Source of the DNA: Streptomyces guryensis | GTDB lineage: Bacteria; Actinomycetota; Actinomycetes; Streptomycetales; Streptomycetaceae | DNA length: 64,000 nt | Direction of reading: 5' to 3' | Assembly (NCBI RefSeq): GCF_021261325.1 | Contig: NZ_JAJSBI010000001.1 | Span: 124,001-188,000 of the forward strand | Shown here: in pieces, positions 33,539-46,337 of the stretch | Position numbering within the stretch: the first letter of the stretch is position 1 | Layout: each line of letters begins with the position of its first letter | Notes under the pieces: generated by a model | What the model saw: only the letters and a program-made list of their open reading frames with translations | Database searches by the model: none | What the model was told of the DNA's origin: nothing | Translations under genes and position numbers: made by a program

Positions 33539-34459
33539 TCACGCACCGCAGGACCGCAGAAACGCCCGAGTCCGCTGAGCAATCGGCAACGGCTTGTCCG
33601 GCTCGCACGGATACATGTCCTGCTCGACGATCGCGAACAGATCCACATCCAGCTTCTGTGCAGCTTCCAGCACGGGTCCCAACGCCGGCACCCCGGCAGG
33701 GGGTTCGCACATGACACCCTGCGCGACCGCCGGCCCGAACGGCGTCGCCTTGGCCCGTACATCCGCAAGAATCTCCGGGTCCACCTGCTTGAGGTGCAGA
33801 TACCCGATCCGCTCCCCATACGTCTCGATCAGCTTGACGCTGTCCCCACCGCAGTACGCGTAGTGCCCCGTGTCCAGGCACAGCGACACCAGACCGGAGT
33901 CCGTCCCGTCCAGGAAGCGGACGACGTTCTCCTCACTGTCGATATGAGTGTCGGCATGCGGATGGACGACGATCTGCAGCCCGTACCGCTCCCGCACCTC
34001 CCGCCCGAGCCGCTCGGTCAGCGAGGTCAGGTTCCGCCACTGCTCGGCCGTCAGTGTGTCCGGCTCCAGCACCTCACCGGTCTTGTCGTCCCGCCAGAAG
34101 GACGGGATGACCACCAGGTGGGACGCGCCCATGGCCTGTGCGAGCACCGCGTTGTCCGCGACGTGCGCCCAGGTCTTCTCCCAGACCGCCTCGCCATGGT
34201 GCAGGCCCGTGAAGACGGTCCCCGCCGAGACCTTCAGGCCACGCCTGGAGGTCTCCTCGGTGAGGACGGCCGGATCGGTCGGCAGGTACCCGTACGGGCC
34301 CAGCTCGATCCACTCGTAGCCGGACTGCGCGACCTCGTCGAGGAAGCGCTGCCAGGGAACCTGCTGCGGGTCGTCGGGGAACCACACACCCCAGGAGTCG
34401 GGAGCCGACCCGATCCGGATGCGGGACAGTGCGGAAGAGGAGGGTGACAACGACGTCAT
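33539..34459 (-). CDS. Inosose dehydratase-like sugar isomerase (IolE family barrel)
   Basis: This 306-residue TIM barrel opens with IGSAPDSWGVWFPDDPQQVPWQRFLDEVAQSGYEWIELGPYGYLP, typical of inosose dehydratase/isomerase proteins. Metal ligands are likely in VVHPHADTHIDSEE, LCLDTGHYAYCGGD, YLHLKQVDPE and AIVEQDMYP. Inosose dehydratase turns 2-keto-myo-inositol into the trihydroxycyclohexane-dione used by IolD. It is divergent from iolC with a shared 125-base promoter region, which supports this role, but isomerisation of inososes is an alternative. Confidence 0.8.
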   Translation of the reverse strand: MTSLSPSSSALSRIRIGSAPDSWGVWFPDDPQQVPWQRFLDEVAQSGYEWIELGPYGYLPTDPAVLTEETSRRGLKVSAGTVFTGLHHGEAVWEKTWAHVADNAVLAQAMGASHLVVIPSFWRDDKTGEVLEPDTLTAEQWRNLTSLTERLGREVRERYGLQIVVHPHADTHIDSEENVVRFLDGTDSGLVSLCLDTGHYAYCGGDSVKLIETYGERIGYLHLKQVDPEILADVRAKATPFGPAVAQGVMCEPPAGVPALGPVLEAAQKLDVDLFAIVEQDMYPCEPDKPLPIAQRTRAFLRSCGA

Positions 34460-34483
34460 GCCGGCCAGCTTCCGTGCCCGTAG

Positions 34484-34494
34484 TAAGCGCTGTC
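34484..34494. promoter_or_regulatory. Candidate LacI-type site in the iol divergent promoter
   Basis: TAAGCGCTGTC resembles the AAAGCGCTTGC site at 7526, upstream of the other cyclitol-like operon. A further palindrome TGTCTGGACA lies at 34510-34519. Both are in the gap between the IolE-like gene and iolC. Confidence 0.4.
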
Positions 34495-34524
34495 AAGGTG
34501 TCGTCCGAATGTCTGGACAAAACA

Positions 34525-34553
34525 TTGACAGGGCTCCGTGTGCGGGGCTAAAA
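34525..34553 (+). promoter_or_regulatory. Promoter of the iolC operon
   Basis: TTGACA (34525-34530), 17 bases, then CTAAAA (34548-34553) form a sigma-70/HrdB-like promoter 31 bases upstream of the iolC start. Confidence 0.55.
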
Positions 34554-34584
34554 ACGCGGGGAGAGCCGTAACGAAGGGAAGTCG

Positions 34585-35535
34585 ATGGCGTACGACCTGA
34601 TCACCATGGGGCGGATCGGAGTGGACCTGTATCCGCTTCAGACCGGTGTCCCGCTGCCGCAGGTGACGAGCTTCGGCAAGTTCCTCGGCGGCTCGGCGTC
34701 GAACGTGGCGGTCGCCGCGGCGCGCCTCGGCCGCCGTACGGCGGTGATCACGCGTACCGGCGACGACCCTTTCGGCGCCTATCTGCACGAGGCTCTGCGG
34801 GGCTTCGGCGTCGACGACCGCTGGGTCACACCGGTACCGGGCCTGCCCACTCCGGTCACGTTCTGCGAGATCTTCCCGCCCGACGACTTCCCGCTGTACT
34901 TCTACCGGCAGCCCAAGGCCCCCGACCTGGAGATAGACGCGCACGAGCTCGACCTCGACGCCATCCGTGACGCCCGGATCTTCTGGGTCACCGGCACGGG
35001 CCTGAGCGAGGAGCCCAGCCGTACGGCGACGCTGGCGGCGCTCGCCCACCGGGCGAAGGCCGGTACGACGGTCTTCGACCTCGACTGGCGCCCCATGTTC
35101 TGGGGCGACCCCGCCTCCGCCCGGCCCTTCTACAAAGAGGCCCTGCGCCACACCACCGTCGCGGTCGGCAACCTCGACGAGGTGGAGGTCGCCACCGGAG
35201 TGCGTGAACCGCAGGCCGCCGCCCAGGCGTTGCTGGACGCGGGCGTCGAACTCGCCGTCGTCAAGCAGGGCCCCAAGGGCGTCCTCGCCGTCAACAGCAA
35301 GGGCGATTCCGCCGAGGTCCCGCCGCTCCCGGTGAACGTCCTCAACGGTCTCGGCGCCGGCGACGCCTTCGGCGGTTCGCTCTGCCACGGCCTGCTGGAG
35401 GGCTGGGACCTGGAGACGGTCATGCGGCACGCCAACGCGGCCGGCGCGATTGTCGCCTCACGCCTGGAGTGCTCCTCCGCCATGCCGACCACCGACGAGA
35501 TCGAGGCCGCGCTCTCCGCAGGGGCCGTACTGTGA
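34585..35535 (+). CDS. iolC: 5-Dehydro-2-deoxygluconokinase
   Basis: This 316-residue PfkB-family kinase phosphorylates 5-dehydro-2-deoxygluconate in myo-inositol breakdown. It has YDLITMGRIGVDLYPLQ at the start, the GGSASNVAVAAARLG signature near residue 35 and LNGLGAGDAFGGSLCHG with the catalytic Asp near 255. ATG 34585 has GAAGGGA about 6 bases ahead. It leads the rightward iol operon and its stop overlaps the aldolase start (GTGA). Confidence 0.92.
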   Translation: MAYDLITMGRIGVDLYPLQTGVPLPQVTSFGKFLGGSASNVAVAAARLGRRTAVITRTGDDPFGAYLHEALRGFGVDDRWVTPVPGLPTPVTFCEIFPPDDFPLYFYRQPKAPDLEIDAHELDLDAIRDARIFWVTGTGLSEEPSRTATLAALAHRAKAGTTVFDLDWRPMFWGDPASARPFYKEALRHTTVAVGNLDEVEVATGVREPQAAAQALLDAGVELAVVKQGPKGVLAVNSKGDSAEVPPLPVNVLNGLGAGDAFGGSLCHGLLEGWDLETVMRHANAAGAIVASRLECSSAMPTTDEIEAALSAGAVL

Positions 35536-36422
35536 CCGTCGACGTGGCGGAGCTCGTCCGCATCCGTGCCCACCGCCCCGAGGCGATAGCCGAGGCCGCC
35601 GCCCGCCGCACCCGCCGCCCGCTGCTGGGCGACTCCGGCCGCCTGATGATCGTCGCCGCCGACCACCCGGCGCGCGGCGCGCTCGGGGTCGGCGACCGCA
35701 GGCTCGCCATGGCCAACCGCGCCGACCTGCTGGAACGCCTCTGCCTGGCGCTCTCCCGCCCCGGCGTGGACGGCGTCCTCGCCACCGCCGACATCCTCGA
35801 CGACCTGCTGCTGCTCGGCGCCCTCGACGGCAGGGTCGTCATGGGCTCCATGAACCGCGGCGGCCTCCAGGGCGCGCGCTTCGAGCTCGACGACCGTTTC
35901 ACCGGCCACCGCGCCGAGGACATCGAGCGCCTCGGCTTCGACGCCGGCAAGCTGCTCCTGCGCATCGACTACGACGACCCGGGCTCCCTCACCACGCTGG
36001 AGTCCACCGCCCGCGCCATCGACGACATGGCCGCGCGCGGGCTTCCCGTCTTCGTCGAGCCGTTCATCAGCCGCCGCACGGACGAGGGCCGGCTGAAGAA
36101 CGACCTGTCCGCCGAGGCCGTCACCAAGTCCATTGCCATCGCCTCCGGCCTGGGCGGCACATCGGCCTACACCTGGCTCAAGCTGCCGGTCACCGAGAAC
36201 CCCGACGACATGGCCGAGGTCATGGAGACCTCCACGCTCCCGGCCGTCCTCCTCGGCGGCGAGGTCGGCGGCTCCGCAGAGGAACAAGCCGGGGCGTACG
36301 AGAAGTGGCGCGGCGCCCTCCAGCTCCCCACCGTGCGCGGCCTGGTCGTCGGCCGTTCGCTGCTCTACCCGGCGGACGGCGATGTGGCCGCCGCCGTGGA
36401 CACCGCCGTAGGACTGCTGTGA
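35532..36422 (+). CDS. Cgl0158-family barrel aldolase (deoxyribose-phosphate aldolase-like)
   Basis: This 296-residue protein belongs to a (beta/alpha)8 family found next to iolC in actinobacteria, similar to class I aldolases. Segments include LMIVAADHPARGALGVG, GVLATADILDDLLLLGALDGRVVMGSMNRGG, LLLRIDYDD and KLPVTENPDDMAEVMETSTLP, with a candidate Schiff-base lysine in KSIAIASGLGGTSAYTWLKLP. The GTG at 35532 overlaps the iolC stop. By position I infer it cleaves the phosphorylated product of IolC, replacing IolJ. Confidence 0.8.
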   Translation: MTVDVAELVRIRAHRPEAIAEAAARRTRRPLLGDSGRLMIVAADHPARGALGVGDRRLAMANRADLLERLCLALSRPGVDGVLATADILDDLLLLGALDGRVVMGSMNRGGLQGARFELDDRFTGHRAEDIERLGFDAGKLLLRIDYDDPGSLTTLESTARAIDDMAARGLPVFVEPFISRRTDEGRLKNDLSAEAVTKSIAIASGLGGTSAYTWLKLPVTENPDDMAEVMETSTLPAVLLGGEVGGSAEEQAGAYEKWRGALQLPTVRGLVVGRSLLYPADGDVAAAVDTAVGLL

Positions 36423-36429
36423 GGACCGC

Positions 36430-37257
36430 ATGACCAGCAAGGAGCTGTACGTCGCGCGGGGCACCACCGCGGACGCCAACTACGCGCTCGACATCGACCC
36501 CAAGCGGGCCGGCTGGGAGTACTGCAGCCTGCGGATCGTCGAGCTGGAGCCGGGTGGTACACACACCTTCACCACCGGCGAGAGCGAGTGGATCGTGCTT
36601 CCGCTGCAGGGCGGATGTACCGTGCGCACAGCCGACGGCACAAGCGACGAAGAGTTCCAACTCCTGGGCAGGGACAACGTGTTCGCGTCGGTCTCCGACT
36701 TCGCGTACGTACCCCGTGACGCCCGGGTCCAGATCGCCTCCGGCGCGGGAGGCCGCTTCGCCCTGGCAGGAGCGAAGTGCGAGCGACAACTCCCCGCCCG
36801 CTACGGCCCCGCGCCGGAGGTCCCCGTCGAAGAGCGCGGCAGCGGCAACCGGTTGCGGCACGTCCGCAACTTCGCCTCCGCCGACGGCTTCGACTGCGAC
36901 AAGCTCATCGCCGTCGAGGTCATCACCCCCGGCGGCAACTGGTCCTCGTACCCGCCGCACAAGCACGACGAGCACCGGCCGGGCGTCGAGGCGGAGCTGG
37001 AGGAGATCTACTACTTCGAGATCGACGGCCCGAACGGTTTCGGCTATCAGCGCGTATCTCCCTCCCGTGAGGGCGGATCGGACGTCCTCGCCGAGGTCCG
37101 CTCCGGCGATGCCGTCCTCGTCCCCGACGGATGGCACGGCCCGTCGATCGCCCAGCCCGGCCACGACATGTACTACCTCAATGTCATGGCGGGACCGGGC
37201 CGGACGCGGGAGTGGCGGATCTGCTTCCATCCGGAACATACGGAGGGTTACCGATGA
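36430..37257 (+). CDS. iolB: 5-Deoxy-glucuronate isomerase
   Basis: This 275-residue bicupin isomerises 5-deoxyglucuronate to 5-dehydro-2-deoxygluconate, feeding IolC. The C-terminal cupin shows metal-binding residues in SSYPPHKHDEHRPGVEAELEEIYYFEID (two His and Glu) and VLVPDGWHGPSIAQPGHDMYYLNVMAG. The ATG follows GAGG, seven bases after the aldolase stop, and its own stop overlaps iolD (ATGA). Confidence 0.94.
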   Translation: MTSKELYVARGTTADANYALDIDPKRAGWEYCSLRIVELEPGGTHTFTTGESEWIVLPLQGGCTVRTADGTSDEEFQLLGRDNVFASVSDFAYVPRDARVQIASGAGGRFALAGAKCERQLPARYGPAPEVPVEERGSGNRLRHVRNFASADGFDCDKLIAVEVITPGGNWSSYPPHKHDEHRPGVEAELEEIYYFEIDGPNGFGYQRVSPSREGGSDVLAEVRSGDAVLVPDGWHGPSIAQPGHDMYYLNVMAGPGRTREWRICFHPEHTEGYR

Positions 37258-39143
37258 CGTCCTCAACGACGAGGCTCACGGTCGCGCAGGCACTCGTCCG
37301 CTTCCTGTCGGCCCAGTACACCGAGCGCGACGGCGTCCGGCAGCGGCTGATCGGCGCCACCTGGGGCATCTTCGGCCACGGCAACGTGGCGGGGATCGGC
37401 CAGGCACTCGTCGAGTACGCGGACGACATGCCGTTCCACCAGGGCCGCAACGAACAGGCCATGGTGCACGCGGCGGTCGGTTACGCGAGGCAGTCGGGCC
37501 GCCTGTCCACACACGCGGTGACGACGTCCATCGGCCCGGGGGCCACCAACCTCGTCACGGGCGCGGCCCTCGCCACCGTCAACCACATCCCGGTCCTGCT
37601 CCTGCCCGGTGACGTCTTCGCCACCCGCCCCGCCGACCCGGTGCTCCAGCAGCTCGAAGTCCCCTACGCCGGCGATGTGTCGGTCAACGACAGCCTGCGC
37701 CCGGTGTCGAGGTACTTCGACCGCGTCACCCGGCCCGAAGCCCTGGTCCCGTCGGCCCTGAACGCCATGCGCGTGCTGACCGACCCCGTCGAGACCGGCG
37801 CCGTGACCCTGGCCCTCCCACAGGACGTCCAGGCGGAGGCGTACGACTGGCCGGACGAGTTCTTCGCCGAGCGCACCTGGGTCGTACGACGGCCGGGCGC
37901 CGACCCGGCGGAACTCGCCGAGGCGGTACGGGCGATCAGGTCCGCGCGTCGGCCTGTCGTCGTCGCCGGCGGCGGCGTCCACCACAGCCGCGCCGAGGAG
38001 GCCCTGGCCGAGTTCGCCGGGAGCACCGGCATACCGGTCGCCTCCACCCAGGCCGGCAAGGGCTCTCTACGCCACGACCATCCCCAGGACGTCGGCGGGA
38101 TCGGCCACACCGGCACGGCGACCGCGAACGAACTCGCCCGCACCGCCGACCTGGTGATCGGCGTGGGGACCAGGTACACCGACTTCACCACGGCCTCCGG
38201 CACCCTCTTCGCCGGCGAGGACGTCCGCTTCCTCAACCTCAACATCGCGCCCTTCGACGGCCACAAACTCGCCGGCCGGCCCCTGATCGCGGACGCCCGC
38301 AGCGGCCTCCAGGAGCTGACCGCGGCCCTCGACATGCACGCGTACCGGGTCGCGGCCTCCTACGTCACCGAGTACACCGAGGACAAGGAACGCTGGGAGC
38401 AGCGCGTCGACGCCTGCTACGAGGCCGACGAGCCGGACGTACGCCCGACGCAGCCGCAGGTCCTCGGTGCCCTGGACGCCCTGGTGGACGAGTCGGACGT
38501 GATCATCAACGCGGCCGGCTCCCTCCCCGGCGACCTGCACAAACTGTGGCGGGCGCGGTCGCGGGACCAGTACCACCTGGAGTACGGCTACTCCTGCATG
38601 GGCTACGAGATCCCGGCCGCGATCGGCGTGAAGCTGGCCGCCCCCGAACGGTCCGTGTGGGCGCTGGTCGGCGACGGCACGTACCTGATGATGCCGACGG
38701 AGATCGTGACCGCCGTGCAGGAGGGCATCGCGATCAAGGTCCTCCTGGTCCAGAACCACGGGTACGCGTCCATCGGCGGCCTGTCCGAGTCGGTGGGCGG
38801 CGAACGGTTCGGCACGGCGTACCGCCACCGTTCCCCTGCCGACGGTTCCTACACGGGCGCGCCGCTGCCCGTCGACCTCGCCGCGAACGCCGCCAGCCTG
38901 GGCATGCGCGTGCTGCGCGCGAAGACCGTGGCGGACCTGCGGGGGGCGCTCGCCGAGGCGCGCGCCGCCGACACACCCACATGTGTCTACGTCGAGACCG
39001 AAACGGCCGACACTGTGTCGGGCCCGCCGCCCGCGCAGGCCTGGTGGGATGTACCTGTGGCCGAGACCGCGACCCGACCGTCCGCGGTCAAGGCCCGCGA
39101 GCTGTACGAACGGCACGTCTCGACCCGACGCCGCCATCTGTGA
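37254..39143 (+). CDS. iolD: 3D-(3,5/4)-trihydroxycyclohexane-1,2-dione hydrolase
   Basis: This 629-residue thiamine-diphosphate enzyme opens the cyclohexane ring in inositol breakdown. It has the acetolactate-synthase plan: an N-terminal domain with GIFGHGNVAGIGQAL and the catalytic Glu region GRNEQAMVHAAVGYARQ, a middle domain (VVVAGGGVHHSRAEEALAEFA) and the ThDP motif WALVGDGTYLMMPTEIVTAVQEGIAIKVLLVQN. ATG 37254 overlaps the iolB stop. Product goes to IolB. Confidence 0.94.
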   Translation: MTSSTTRLTVAQALVRFLSAQYTERDGVRQRLIGATWGIFGHGNVAGIGQALVEYADDMPFHQGRNEQAMVHAAVGYARQSGRLSTHAVTTSIGPGATNLVTGAALATVNHIPVLLLPGDVFATRPADPVLQQLEVPYAGDVSVNDSLRPVSRYFDRVTRPEALVPSALNAMRVLTDPVETGAVTLALPQDVQAEAYDWPDEFFAERTWVVRRPGADPAELAEAVRAIRSARRPVVVAGGGVHHSRAEEALAEFAGSTGIPVASTQAGKGSLRHDHPQDVGGIGHTGTATANELARTADLVIGVGTRYTDFTTASGTLFAGEDVRFLNLNIAPFDGHKLAGRPLIADARSGLQELTAALDMHAYRVAASYVTEYTEDKERWEQRVDACYEADEPDVRPTQPQVLGALDALVDESDVIINAAGSLPGDLHKLWRARSRDQYHLEYGYSCMGYEIPAAIGVKLAAPERSVWALVGDGTYLMMPTEIVTAVQEGIAIKVLLVQNHGYASIGGLSESVGGERFGTAYRHRSPADGSYTGAPLPVDLAANAASLGMRVLRAKTVADLRGALAEARAADTPTCVYVETETADTVSGPPPAQAWWDVPVAETATRPSAVKARELYERHVSTRRRHL

Positions 39144-39157
39144 AGGAGCAACTGGGC

Positions 39158-40660
<1,503 letters not shown>

Positions 40661-40679
40661 CCGTGGTGTGAGCACCCCG

Positions 40680-40716
40680 ACAGGGCCGTCCGTCATACGG
40701 ACGGCCCTGTTTTTTG
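40680..40716 (+). terminator. Rho-independent terminator of the iol operon
   Basis: Fourteen-base perfect arms ACAGGGCCGTCCGT (40680-40693) and ACGGACGGCCCTGT (40697-40710) with a CAT loop, followed by six T residues. Confidence 0.93.
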
Positions 40717-40913
40717 TGCGCGCGGGCTACGGTTCCCGCACGGGCCCAACTCGGAGAGTCGACAGGCGTTGAGTGCCGTATCCGCGATCAAATGGCCTTC
40801 TGATCTACGGATTCCGTAGGTAAACAGGTATTGACGCGCTGGTTTTCGTCGCGATTCCATGCAGCCACCCAGCCGCCGGAGTCATCCGCACGAGTCGATC
40901 GGAATCCGCCCGT

Positions 40914-42314
40914 ATGACCGACATGCTCCGCCCTGTAGACACCGCCGCCCCAGAGGCACCGGACGGCAGCCCCAAGACCCTCAAGCGCTCCATCGGGGTG
41001 GTCGGCGGAACCCTTCTCACCCTCTCCTGCGTGACCCCCGCCTCCACGCTCTTCGTGGTCGTCCCGGACCTGTTCGGATCGCTCGGCACCGCCACCGCCC
41101 TGACGATCGCCATCGGCTCCCTCCTCTGCATCGCCGTGGCGTTCTGCTACTCGGAGCTGGGCACCCTCATCCCCAGCGCGGGCGGCGAGTACGCGATGGT
41201 CTCGACGCTGGCGGGCCGGCTCGCGGGCTGGCTCGTCTTCGTCCTGTCCCTCCTGGTCGTGATGATCGTCCCGCCGGTGATCGCGATGGGTACGGCGGAC
41301 TACCTGGCACCGGTCGTCCACCTGGACCCGGCGATCGCGGGTGCGGGAGTCATGCTCCTGGCGACCCTGGCCGGGCTGCTCGACCTGCGCGCCAACGCCT
41401 GGATCACCGGCATCTTCCTGGTCCTGGAGGTCATCGCGGCGGCCGTGGTGGCGGTCCTGGGCTTCGCGCACAGCGAGCGGGGTGCCGGGAGCCTGGTCTC
41501 CATGCGGGTGGCGGGCAACGGCGGCCACCCGGACACGGTGACGGCGATGCTGGTGGTGTCGGGCCTGGCGATCGCCCTCTTCGTCACCCAGGGCTTCTCG
41601 ACCGCCGTCTACCTCTCCGAGGAACTGGAGCACCCGCGCCGCAACGTCGCCCGCACGGTCCTGGCCACCCTCGCCATCTCCACGGTGATCATCCTGGTCC
41701 CGGTGGCGGCGATCACCATGGGTGCCCCGGACCTCTCCACGCTGACCGGCGGCGACATCAGCTCCATGGTCACCGCCTGGTCCAACTCCGCGGTCGGCAC
41801 CTTCGTCAGCCTCTGCGTGGCTCTCGCGATCATCAACGCGGGCATCGTCATGGTCATCCAGAACTCCCGTGTCCTGTTCGCCTCGGCCCGCGACAAGGCC
41901 TGGCCGGAGCCCGTCAACAACGTCTTCGCCAAGCTCGGCCGCTTCGGCTCCCCGTGGGTCGCCACGCTCGCCGTCGGAGTCCCCGGCGCCCTGCTCTGCT
42001 TCGTGAACCTCGACACCCTGTACGGCGTCACGGGCGTCTCGGTGACGGGCATGTACCTCCTCGTCGCGGTAGCCGCCCTCCTCTCCCGCCGCGGCTCCCA
42101 CAAGCACACCCCGGCCTGGCGCATGCCCCTGTGGCCGGCCATGCCCCTCCTGCTGATCGCGGTCCTGGCCTACATCCTCAGCCAGCAGGAGACGAGCTAC
42201 CTCCTGTGGACGGGCGGCATCACGGCGGTGGCGACCCTGTACTGGGCCTTCTACCTCCGCCCCCGGAGGGAGACCCGCTGGCTGGTGTCCATCCCGGAGG
42301 ACGCGCAGGCCTGA
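40914..42314 (+). CDS. APC-family amino acid/polyamine permease
   Basis: This 466-residue protein has about 12 membrane segments and the APC-family N-terminus (KTLKRSIGVVGGTLLTLSCVTPASTLFVVVPDLFG, then IAVAFCYSELGTLIPSAGGEYAMVSTLAG). The loop STAVYLSEELEHPRRNVARTVL is typical of APC permeases. A proton-coupled uptake of an amino acid or amine is likely. It is cut off from the iol operon by the terminator, so it is probably not the inositol transporter. A long repeat copy follows it. Confidence 0.85.
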   Translation: MTDMLRPVDTAAPEAPDGSPKTLKRSIGVVGGTLLTLSCVTPASTLFVVVPDLFGSLGTATALTIAIGSLLCIAVAFCYSELGTLIPSAGGEYAMVSTLAGRLAGWLVFVLSLLVVMIVPPVIAMGTADYLAPVVHLDPAIAGAGVMLLATLAGLLDLRANAWITGIFLVLEVIAAAVVAVLGFAHSERGAGSLVSMRVAGNGGHPDTVTAMLVVSGLAIALFVTQGFSTAVYLSEELEHPRRNVARTVLATLAISTVIILVPVAAITMGAPDLSTLTGGDISSMVTAWSNSAVGTFVSLCVALAIINAGIVMVIQNSRVLFASARDKAWPEPVNNVFAKLGRFGSPWVATLAVGVPGALLCFVNLDTLYGVTGVSVTGMYLLVAVAALLSRRGSHKHTPAWRMPLWPAMPLLLIAVLAYILSQQETSYLLWTGGITAVATLYWAFYLRPRRETRWLVSIPEDAQA

Positions 42315-42331
42315 AGCCCGGCGAAGCCTTT

Positions 42332-42402
42332 CAGGGGCGCGGGGCTGTATCGATATGCGGCTCCGCCGCACGGGCGCGACAAGCCACGACGCGGCCGCAC
42401 CC
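42332..42402 (+). repeat. Dispersed GC-rich repeat, long form
   Basis: Contains AGGGGCGCGGGGCTGTATCG, ATGCGGCTCCGCCGCA, GGGCGCGACAAGCCACGACG and a CCGCACC end. It lies 17 bases after the APC permease stop, intergenic as expected. Confidence 0.8.
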
Positions 42403-42540
42403 GGCACCCTGAAGAAGGAACCGAGTTCGTAGCCGTACAGCAAACGCGGTACAGGCTGATCGCCCCGTCCTCCCAAGGGATACCCCCGGTTCACCCCGCG
42501 GTCTGCCCCAACTGTCAGAGACGCCCCGTACCGTTGAGGC

Positions 42541-45317
<2,777 letters not shown>

Positions 45318-45321
<4 letters not shown>

Positions 45322-46190
45322 GCACGCTGGCCGAGCGCACCGAGCCCCTTCACGCCGCCCCCGGCTACCGGGCCGGCCGCACGCTGCCCCTACGGGTGGA
45401 GCTGGCCCGGCAGCTGAAGCGGCGCCGGACGCTGATCATGGCGGGGATCCTCACCGCGCTGCCGTTCGTGCTGCTGATCGCGTTCGCGATCGGCGGCGAC
45501 CCCAGCGGCCGCAACGGCCAGGTGACGCTGATGGACACGGCCACCGCGTCGGGTGCCAACTTCGCCGCCGTCAACCTCTTCGTCTCCGCGGGCTTCCTGC
45601 TCGTCATCCCGGTCGCCCTGTTCTGCGGGGACACGGTGGCCTCCGAGGCGAGCTGGTCCTCCCTGCGCTATCTGCTGGCCGCGCCTGTCCCACGGGCCCG
45701 CCTCCTGTGGTCCAAGCTCGTCGTCGGACTCGGCCTCAGCCTGGCCGCGATGATCCTGCTGCCGGTGGTGGCACTGGCCGTGGGCACGGCCGCCTACGGC
45801 TGGGGCCCGCTCCAGCTCCCCACCGGCGGTGCGCTGGACCCGGGGACGGCGGCAGGGCGCCTGCTGGTGGTCGTGGCGTTCATCTTCGTGTCCCAACTGG
45901 TCACCGCGGGGCTGGCGTTCTGGCTGTCGACGAAGACCGACGCGCCCCTCGGGGCGGTCGGCGGGGCGGTCGGACTCACCATCGTCGGCAACGTCCTGGA
46001 CGCCGTGACGGCCCTGGGCCACTGGCGCGACTTCCTGCCCGCGCACTGGCAGTTCGCCTGGGCGGACGCCGTCCAGCCGCACCCCGAGTGGTCCGGCATG
46101 ATCCAGGGCACGGCGATTTCCATAACGTACGCGCTCGTGCTGTTCGCCCTGGCCTTCCGGGGTTTCGCCCGCAAGGACGTGGTGTCCTAG
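45318..46190 (+). CDS. ABC-2 type transporter permease
   Basis: This 290-residue protein has about six membrane segments (TLIMAGILTALPFVLLIAFAIG; FAAVNLFVSAGFLLVIPVALFCGD; LVVGLGLSLAAMILLPVVALAVG) and the ABC-2 pattern GDTVASEASWSSLRYLLAAPVPRARLLWSKLV, where a short stretch before the third segment contacts the ATPase. The ATG overlaps the fusion gene's stop. With that ATPase it forms an exporter. Confidence 0.88.
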
Positions 46191-46337
46191 GTCAACGGAG
46201 GATCACCCACCGGTCTCGACCCGCCATGATCGTGGCCGTCTTGAGATTCATCCGCAACACCCCGTGCCGCACACTCCGACCCCCTGCGCCGTCACAGTCA
46301 CAGACGTCGGCGTCAACACACCAAGGGGGCACGGAAG

